NCBI RefSeq assembly: GCF_031458235.1
Contig: NZ_JAVDYB010000001.1
Span: 3,307,001 to 3,371,000 of the forward strand
From: Catenuloplanes atrovinosus
GTDB taxonomy: Bacteria; Actinomycetota; Actinomycetes; Mycobacteriales; Micromonosporaceae
Direction: 5' to 3'
Length of the DNA stretch: 64,000 nt
The notes below the pieces were generated by a model. The model did not search any database. It saw nothing but the letters and a program-made list of their open reading frames with translations, and was not told where the DNA came from. The translations under genes were made by a program, and so were the position numbers. Positions 58,855 through 64,000 of this stretch are shown piece by piece. Position 1 is the first letter of the stretch, and each line of letters opens with the position of its first letter.

Positions 58855-60828
58855 CTACACCGCCGGGAGCGTGAAGTTGAAGCAGGCGCCCTGGCCGGGG
58901 CTGCCGGTCGCCCAGATGTGGCCGCCGTGGCGGTCGATGATGCGCCAGACCGTGGTGAGGCCGATGCCGGTGCCGGGGAAGTCGTCATTGGTGTGCAGGC
59001 GGCCGAACGGGCGGAAGAGCTGGTCGGCCTTGTCCGAGGGGAAGCCGGCGCCGTTGTCGCGGATGTAGAAGACGCCGTCGTCGCAGCCGATCTCGATGCG
59101 GGCGTCCGGGGTGCGGCTGGTGAACTTCCAGGCGTTGCCGAACAGGTTGACCAGTACCACCCGGATCAGCTCCACGTCGCCGGACGCGGTCATGCCCGGG
59201 GCGATGACGGTGGTCACGGCACGGTCCGGGAAACGGAGCCGGAAGTCGTCGACCACCTCGGCCGCGACCGTGGAGACGTCCACGGTGTCGCGGCGGATGT
59301 CGCCGCGGCTGGCGCGCGCGAGCAGCAGCAGCGACTCGACCAGCGCGGCCATCCGCCAGGCCGCGCCGTGCACGCGGGTCAGGTCCTGGCGGGCGCGGTC
59401 GGAGGTGTCCGGGTCGTCGAGCAGTTCCTCGGTGAAGCCGAGGATGGTCTGCAGCGGCGCGCGCAGGTCGTGGGAGACGCTGCCGCTGAACGCCTCCAGC
59501 TCGCGGTTGCGCCACTCCAGTTCGTCGACCATGCGCGCGCGGGCCTCGGCGGCGTCCCGGGCGGCGCGCTCCTCGGCCGCGACGATCTCCCGGGTGAGCA
59601 GTTCCTCGCGGATCCGGCGGGACTCGTCCTGGAGGTGCTTGCGGCGCAGGTGGGCGCGGACGTGGGCGCGCAGCGTGCCGGGACCGTCGACGGTACGGAC
59701 GTAGTCGTCCGCGCCGGAGGCCAGCGAGCTGAGCATCACCTCCCCGTCCTCCTGGCCCACCATGATCAGCGGGATGTCGCGCAGCCCGGGCACGCCCTTG
59801 ATCCGCTCGCACGCCTGCCGCGCCTCGGCCACGGCCTGTTCCGTCGCGGTCGCGCCGAACGCGGGCACGGCCCCGAGCACCACGCAGTCGGCCGGCTGGT
59901 GGGCGAGCATGACCATGGCGTCGTCCGCGTGCCGCGCGTGCACCACCTCGTAGCCGTCCTCGCGCAGCGCCGCCTGTGCCTGGGCCAGGTAGGCGGGGTC
60001 GACGCCGATCATGAGGACCTTCTTCGGCCCGTGCATGCCGCGCGGCGCCTCGATCGGCAGCGCGGCCGCGGTCTGCCGGAGCACGGCGGCGAGCTTGGCC
60101 AGCAGCACCGCGAAGTCGTCCTGCTTGCGGACGAACGCGTCCGCGCCCGCGTCCAGGATCTGCAGTTCGGTGGCGTAGTCGTCGGAGGCGGTGAGCAGCA
60201 GGCAGGGCAGGTTGCGCAGCGCCGCGTCCAGGCGGATGCGGCGGATCACGGTGGCGCCGTCGATGCCGGGGAGCATGCCGTCGACGATCACCGCGCTGGG
60301 CCGGCGGTCCGCGGCGACGCGCAGGCCCTCCTCGCCGGTGCCGGCGGTCAGCACGGCGTACCCGGCGTCCTCCAGCGCCTCGGTGACCACGGCGCGGAAC
60401 GTGGCGCTGTCGTCGATGACCAGCACGGTCCGCGCGTGCGAGGAGGGCGATCCCCGGCTGCGCAGCAGTTCCCGGCTGCGCGCGACGACGAGGTGGCCGT
60501 CGTAGGGCTTGCCGACGTACTCGTCCGCGCCGGTGGCGAGGCCGCGGACCCGGTCCTTCACCTCGGCCTCGCTGGAGAGCAGGATGCGCACGGCACCGGC
60601 CTGGAGCGGGATCTCACCGGCGTCGCGCAGCAGGTCGACGCCGTCCGCGTCGGGCAGCAGCACGTCCAGGAGGATCACGTCGAAGCGCTCCCGGTGGAAC
60701 GCCGCGCGCGCCTCCGCGCCGGTCGCGGCCAGCACGGTGCGGAAGCCGGCCTCCTCGAAGACCTCGTGCAGGTCCATCCGTACGGTGAGGCTGTCGTCGA
60801 CGATCAGCACGGTGGGGGCAGCGGTCAT
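58855..60828 (-). CDS. Hybrid histidine kinase with three N-terminal receiver domains
   Basis: 657 residues, cytoplasmic. REC1 (~1-125) has phosphoacceptor Asp55 (VILLDVLLPD), REC2 (~133-255) Asp183 (VIVDGMLPGID). REC3 (~268-398) has Gly319 where Asp should be (CVVLGAVPA) and a broken acidic pair, so it cannot be phosphorylated normally. A coiled coil (EERAARDAAEARARMVDELE) leads to HisKA with His453 (SGSVSHDLRAPLQ) and an HATPase domain (NLFGNAWKFTSR, DNGAGF, GTGIGLTTVWRIIDRHGG). No membrane segment. ATG overlaps the cheB stop (ATGA); third gene of the chemosensory operon. Confidence 0.92.
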   Translation of the reverse strand: MTAAPTVLIVDDSLTVRMDLHEVFEEAGFRTVLAATGAEARAAFHRERFDVILLDVLLPDADGVDLLRDAGEIPLQAGAVRILLSSEAEVKDRVRGLATGADEYVGKPYDGHLVVARSRELLRSRGSPSSHARTVLVIDDSATFRAVVTEALEDAGYAVLTAGTGEEGLRVAADRRPSAVIVDGMLPGIDGATVIRRIRLDAALRNLPCLLLTASDDYATELQILDAGADAFVRKQDDFAVLLAKLAAVLRQTAAALPIEAPRGMHGPKKVLMIGVDPAYLAQAQAALREDGYEVVHARHADDAMVMLAHQPADCVVLGAVPAFGATATEQAVAEARQACERIKGVPGLRDIPLIMVGQEDGEVMLSSLASGADDYVRTVDGPGTLRAHVRAHLRRKHLQDESRRIREELLTREIVAAEERAARDAAEARARMVDELEWRNRELEAFSGSVSHDLRAPLQTILGFTEELLDDPDTSDRARQDLTRVHGAAWRMAALVESLLLLARASRGDIRRDTVDVSTVAAEVVDDFRLRFPDRAVTTVIAPGMTASGDVELIRVVLVNLFGNAWKFTSRTPDARIEIGCDDGVFYIRDNGAGFPSDKADQLFRPFGRLHTNDDFPGTGIGLTTVWRIIDRHGGHIWATGSPGQGACFNFTLPAV

Positions 60829-61850
60829 ACCAGCGCCGCCAGTCGCTCCGCGATCTCGGCCGGCGGCAGCGACTCGGCCGCGGCGCCGAGTTGCACGGCC
60901 TCGCGCGGCATGCCGTAGACCACGCTGGTCGCCTCGTCCTGCGCGTACGTGCGGGCGCCGGCCCGGCGCATGGCCAGCAGCCCGGCGGCGCCGTCGCGGC
61001 CCATGCCGGTGAGCAGCGCGCCGGCCGCGGTCGGGCCGTACGCCTCCGCGACGCTCTCGAACAGCGTGTCGACGCTCGGGCGGCAGGAGTGGCGCTCCGG
61101 CGCGTCGCTGAGGTGCAGCGTGCCGCCGCGGACCAGCAGGTGGCGGTTGGGCGGCGCGACGATGATCCGCCCGGCGCCGGTCGAGACCGGGACGCCGCTG
61201 GCCGCGTACGACACCGGCCGGCGAACCTGACCGGCGAGCCAGTCGGTGAACGCGGTCGCGAAGGCCTCGTTCGCGGACAGGTGTTGCACGTAGAGGATCG
61301 GCAGCGGGAAGGTGACCGGCAGCCGGCTGAGGATCTGGGTGATCGCACCCGGCCCGCCGGTGGACGCGCCGATCACCACCAGCCGCGTGCCCGTGGCGCG
61401 GTTCGCCGGCTCGGTCACGGGCGTGGGCTCCGGCGCCGCCATCCGCCGCCGGGTCACCACCCTGATCCGGGAGACCACCTTCACGGCGGTACGCAGCCGC
61501 GCGCCCCAGGTGTGGTCGGAATCGTCCCCGCGCGGCTTCTCCAGCACGTCCACCGCGCCCGCGGCCAGCACGTCGTAGGTGCCGAGCGCCTCCCGCCGGG
61601 CCGCGGACGACACCACCAGGATCGGCGTCGGGCAACTCTGCATGATCTGCTCGGTGGCCTCCAGCCCGCTCATCCCGGGCAGCATCACGTCCATGGTGAT
61701 CACGTCGGGGCGCAGCCGGCGGCACTTCTCCACCGCTTCCGTGCCGCTCACCGCCTCGCCGACGATCTGCACGCCGGGGTCGAGGGTCAGCGCCTCGCGC
61801 AGCGCCGCGCGCACGGTCGCCGAGTCCTCCACCACCAGCACCCGGATCAC
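60825..61850 (-). CDS. cheB: CheB-type methylesterase response regulator
   Basis: 341 residues. The N-terminal REC domain has Asp54 (ITMDVMLPG). The catalytic domain has Ser163 (IGASTGG), His190 (YVQHLSANE) and Asp286 (TGMGRDG), the triad that demethylates MCP glutamates and deamidates Gln. GTG 61850 overlaps the stop of the upstream CheA-type gene (GTGA), and its own stop overlaps the next start (ATGA). Phosphorylated by the CheA-type kinase encoded just upstream. Confidence 0.95.
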   Translation of the reverse strand: MIRVLVVEDSATVRAALREALTLDPGVQIVGEAVSGTEAVEKCRRLRPDVITMDVMLPGMSGLEATEQIMQSCPTPILVVSSAARREALGTYDVLAAGAVDVLEKPRGDDSDHTWGARLRTAVKVVSRIRVVTRRRMAAPEPTPVTEPANRATGTRLVVIGASTGGPGAITQILSRLPVTFPLPILYVQHLSANEAFATAFTDWLAGQVRRPVSYAASGVPVSTGAGRIIVAPPNRHLLVRGGTLHLSDAPERHSCRPSVDTLFESVAEAYGPTAAGALLTGMGRDGAAGLLAMRRAGARTYAQDEATSVVYGMPREAVQLGAAAESLPPAEIAERLAALV

Positions 61851-64000
61851 GCGGCGCCCACCAGGCCCTTGATGTAGTCCAGCAGTTCCTCCTGGTCGAA
61901 CTCGCTCTTGACCACGTACGCGCTGGCGCCCACGTCGAAGCCGCGCCGCCGGTCCTCCGGCGAGGAGCGGGAGGTGACCAGGATCGCCGGGGTCTCGCGC
62001 AGCACCGGGTCGGCGCGGGTCAGCTCGACGAACGTGAACCCGTCGATGCCGGGCATGTCCACGTCGACCAGGAACAGCGCGTACGACCGGTGCTTCGCCC
62101 GCTCCAGGCCCTCCTCGCCGGACGCGGCCAGGTCGACCTGGTAGCCGGCCGACTCCAGGATGGACTGTTCCAGCATCCGGGTGGTGAGGGAGTCGTCGAC
62201 GACCAGGATCGGCCGGCCCCGCGCACCGGCGGCGGACGGCAGCGCGACCGGCTCGGCCGCGTGCTGGGCGGTGGCCCGGCCGCCCGCCGCGACCAGGCCG
62301 TGCGGGTCCAGCACCGGGCGCGGGTTGCCCTCCGCGTCCATGGACAGCCCGCTGATCACCGGCCCGGCCGGAGCCAGCTCCGGCAGCGGGCGCACGATCA
62401 GCACGGACGTGCCGAGCAGCCGCTCCACGCACATCGCCACCAGGTCCGCGCCGGCCTTGACCACCACCGCGACCGCCGCGGTCTTCGCGGCCGGTGGCGT
62501 GCCGCCGAGCGCGCGGGCCAGCGGGAGGAACGGGATCACCCGCCCGTCGTGCGTGATCACCTCGGCGGCGGCCGCGGCCGCGACCTCCTCGCCGGTGAGC
62601 CGCAGGCAGGTCTCCACCGCGTCCAGCGGCACGGAGGCCAGCGATCCGCCCGCCTCCACGGTCAGCCCGTGCAGCGAGACCAGGGACAGCGGCACCACCA
62701 GTTCCAGGCGCGTGCCCTCGCCGGGCGTGGTGTCGATGCCGACGTCGCCGCCGAGTTGCTCGGCCACGTCGCGGACCGCGTCCAGGCCGATGCCGCGGCC
62801 GGACACGCCGGTGACGGACGCGGCCGTGCTGATCCCGCCGCGCATCAGCAGTCCCATCAGCGTGCGCGCGTCCGCGGGCTCGTCCGGCGCCAGCAGCCCC
62901 TGCGCCTCCGCGGTGCGCCGCACCGCGGCCAGGTCGAAGCCGCGCCCGTCGTCCCGGCACTCGAACGCCGCGAACTTGCCGCGGTGCGTGACGGTGACGG
63001 TCACGTGCCCGTCCGCGGGCTTACCGGCCGCGAGCCGCTCCTGCTCCGGCTCGATGCCGTGCGCGACCGCGTTGCGTACCACGTGTTGCAGGGCTCCTGA
63101 GGTCTGGCTCAGCACCTGCGGATCGAGCCGCAGCTCACCGCCGTGGCCCTCGAACACCACGCGTCTGTTGTGGACGGTGGCGGCGTCGTGCACGGCGCGG
63201 TGCAGCGTGGTCAGCACGGCGGCGACCGGGACCAGGCGCAGCCGCTCGGCCCGGCCGCGCACGTCGTCCAGCTCGCGTTCGACCTGTTCCACGGTCTCGG
63301 TGAGCTGCCGGCCGAGCGCGCCCAGCTCCGCGGTCAGCCGGGACGCCATCGCGCCGGCCTGGTCGGTGTAGCGCGGCTCGCCGCCGCCGTGGCCGAGCCC
63401 GGTGACCGGGTCGATGTGGGTGACCGCGCCGGTCCGGCCCACCCGCAGCTGGTCGGCGAGCGCGGCCGCGGCCCGGTGCGCGCGCTGCACGGTGGCCAGC
63501 TGCCGGCGGATCGGCCCGAACCGCGCGTGCGCCTCGTCCACGGCCTCCAGCAGCTCGTCCACGTCGGACGTCTCGCTGCGCACCGGCTGCGCCGCCGCGG
63601 GCGCCTCGGCGAGGGCGGGGACCTCCGGGGGGACGGCCGGCGGCTCCCGCGGCTCCGGCGCCTCCGCCCGGGGCGGCGACGTGCGTGGCGGCGACGTGCG
63701 CGCGGGCGACGTGCGCGGCGGCGGGGCCGGTGCGGGCGCCGCCGCGTCGCCGCCCAGCCCGTGGACCCGCGCGGTCATCGCGTCGGAGAGCGCGAGCAGC
63801 CGGGAGATCTCGGCCGGCGGGACCGGCGTCGCACCGCCCCGGAACGGGATGAGGATCTCCTCCAGCGCGTGCGCGTCGTCCGCGATCTCGGTCTGCCTGA
63901 CCACGCGCGCCGCGCCCTTGAGCGTGTGCGCGGCCCGCAGCAGCCGTGCCACCGGCTCCGCGCCGCCCTGCTGCGTCAGGTCCAGCACGCCCTGGCTGAG
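61847..64000 (-). CDS. CheA-type hybrid kinase with C-terminal receiver (5' end outside window)
   Basis: 718 visible residues; the start lies beyond base 64000 and the frame is open to the edge. Order: an Hpt (P1) domain with phospho-His in AAHTLKGAARVV, a Pro-rich linker with repeated RTSPP units, a helical dimerisation stretch, the P4 kinase domain (LQHVVRNAVAHGIEPEQER, DDGRGFD, GRGIGLDAV), a CheW-like P5 domain, then REC with Asp in LFLVDVDMPGIDG. This is the CheA-CheY fusion layout of chemosensory pathways. It can phosphorylate its own REC and CheB. CheW and CheR are not in view. Confidence 0.95.
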   Translation of the reverse strand, partial: LSQGVLDLTQQGGAEPVARLLRAAHTLKGAARVVRQTEIADDAHALEEILIPFRGGATPVPPAEISRLLALSDAMTARVHGLGGDAAAPAPAPPPRTSPARTSPPRTSPPRAEAPEPREPPAVPPEVPALAEAPAAAQPVRSETSDVDELLEAVDEAHARFGPIRRQLATVQRAHRAAAALADQLRVGRTGAVTHIDPVTGLGHGGGEPRYTDQAGAMASRLTAELGALGRQLTETVEQVERELDDVRGRAERLRLVPVAAVLTTLHRAVHDAATVHNRRVVFEGHGGELRLDPQVLSQTSGALQHVVRNAVAHGIEPEQERLAAGKPADGHVTVTVTHRGKFAAFECRDDGRGFDLAAVRRTAEAQGLLAPDEPADARTLMGLLMRGGISTAASVTGVSGRGIGLDAVRDVAEQLGGDVGIDTTPGEGTRLELVVPLSLVSLHGLTVEAGGSLASVPLDAVETCLRLTGEEVAAAAAAEVITHDGRVIPFLPLARALGGTPPAAKTAAVAVVVKAGADLVAMCVERLLGTSVLIVRPLPELAPAGPVISGLSMDAEGNPRPVLDPHGLVAAGGRATAQHAAEPVALPSAAGARGRPILVVDDSLTTRMLEQSILESAGYQVDLAASGEEGLERAKHRSYALFLVDVDMPGIDGFTFVELTRADPVLRETPAILVTSRSSPEDRRRGFDVGASAYVVKSEFDQEELLDYIKGLVGAA
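63671..63725. repeat. Short coding repeat encoding the RTSPP linker
   Basis: Three ~15-bp units starting GGCGACGTGCG encode the repeated Arg-Thr-Ser-Pro-Pro steps of the linker between the Hpt domain and the rest of the CheA-type kinase. Unit number may vary between strains by slippage. Confidence 0.6.

Noticed and set aside
58918-60918. Long plus-strand open frame over the hybrid kinase gene
   Set aside because: Antisense to a clear three-receiver kinase with intact motifs; low-complexity product, no ribosome site.

Overview
The window is about 64 kb of very GC-rich DNA with dense coding on both strands, many GTG and TTG starts, strong G/C third-position bias and few long gaps. The gene families point to a filamentous actinobacterium, most likely Micromonosporaceae (Actinoplanes/Catenuloplanes type). 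They include plant-polysaccharide hydrolases, a DUF1996/CBM protein, roadblock proteins, NarL-type kinases and chemotaxis genes. The taxonomic call is inference from gene content only.

Layout. 1-6.3 kb: 3' part of a secreted GH10-CBM2 xylanase, arfB, a type II NADH dehydrogenase and a secreted GH97-NPCBM glycosidase. 6.3-15.4 kb: housekeeping and metabolic genes, namely an MFS transporter, an AlkZ-like winged-helix protein, the coupled tldD-tldE pair, a small lipoprotein, a sulfotransferase, DUF5990, a GNAT, an alpha/beta hydrolase and a decayed isochorismatase gene. 15.4-20.4 kb: a small Cys-rich ORF, a BNR/YCF48 propeller protein, a fusion of a degenerate NadM-like domain to a methyltransferase, an orphan NarL-type histidine kinase and a DedA-like protein. 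20.4-28.8 kb: a carbohydrate region with a CBM6-DUF1996 protein under a LacI-type operator, and a complete sugar-uptake operon (two permeases, binding lipoprotein, GH42 beta-galactosidase) divergent from its LacI regulator with two palindromic operators.

28.8-31.3 kb: about 0.9 kb of structured non-coding DNA, then an IS4-family insertion sequence with perfect 32-bp ends and a 10-bp target duplication. The IS splits one copy of an interspersed intergenic repeat that occurs six times in the window. 31.3-40.4 kb: GH51 arabinofuranosidase, DUF418 protein, lipoproteins, a MarR/SDR divergon with a clear operator, a second SDR, membrane proteins and a sugar-isomerase-like TIM barrel. 40.4-42.8 kb: four roadblock/MglB-like genes in a row, without a GTPase.

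43.2-49.7 kb: an amidohydrolase of L-fuconolactonase type, a TetR/MFS divergon with twin operators, a FAH-family hydrolase, an SDR and a CPBP protease. 49.8-52.4 kb: a periplasmic-type sugar-binding lipoprotein next to a methyl-accepting chemotaxis protein. 52.5-58.8 kb: phosphotransferase, PNPOx-like, acyltransferase-3, SnoaL-like, AraC, MFS and MerR genes. 58.9-64 kb: a translationally coupled chemosensory operon (CheA-type hybrid kinase, CheB, then a three-receiver hybrid histidine kinase) that runs off the right edge.

How it fits together: secreted xylanase, arabinofuranosidase, beta-galactosidase and GH97 enzymes with CBMs suggest breakdown of plant cell-wall polysaccharide. The LacI-controlled ABC system imports the products. 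The binding-protein/MCP pair and the che operon suggest sugar-directed motility. The most unusual items are the interspersed repeat family (with one copy split by the IS), the NadM-like/methyltransferase fusion, the GTPase-less roadblock cluster, and the palindromic region at 29.1-29.4 kb.
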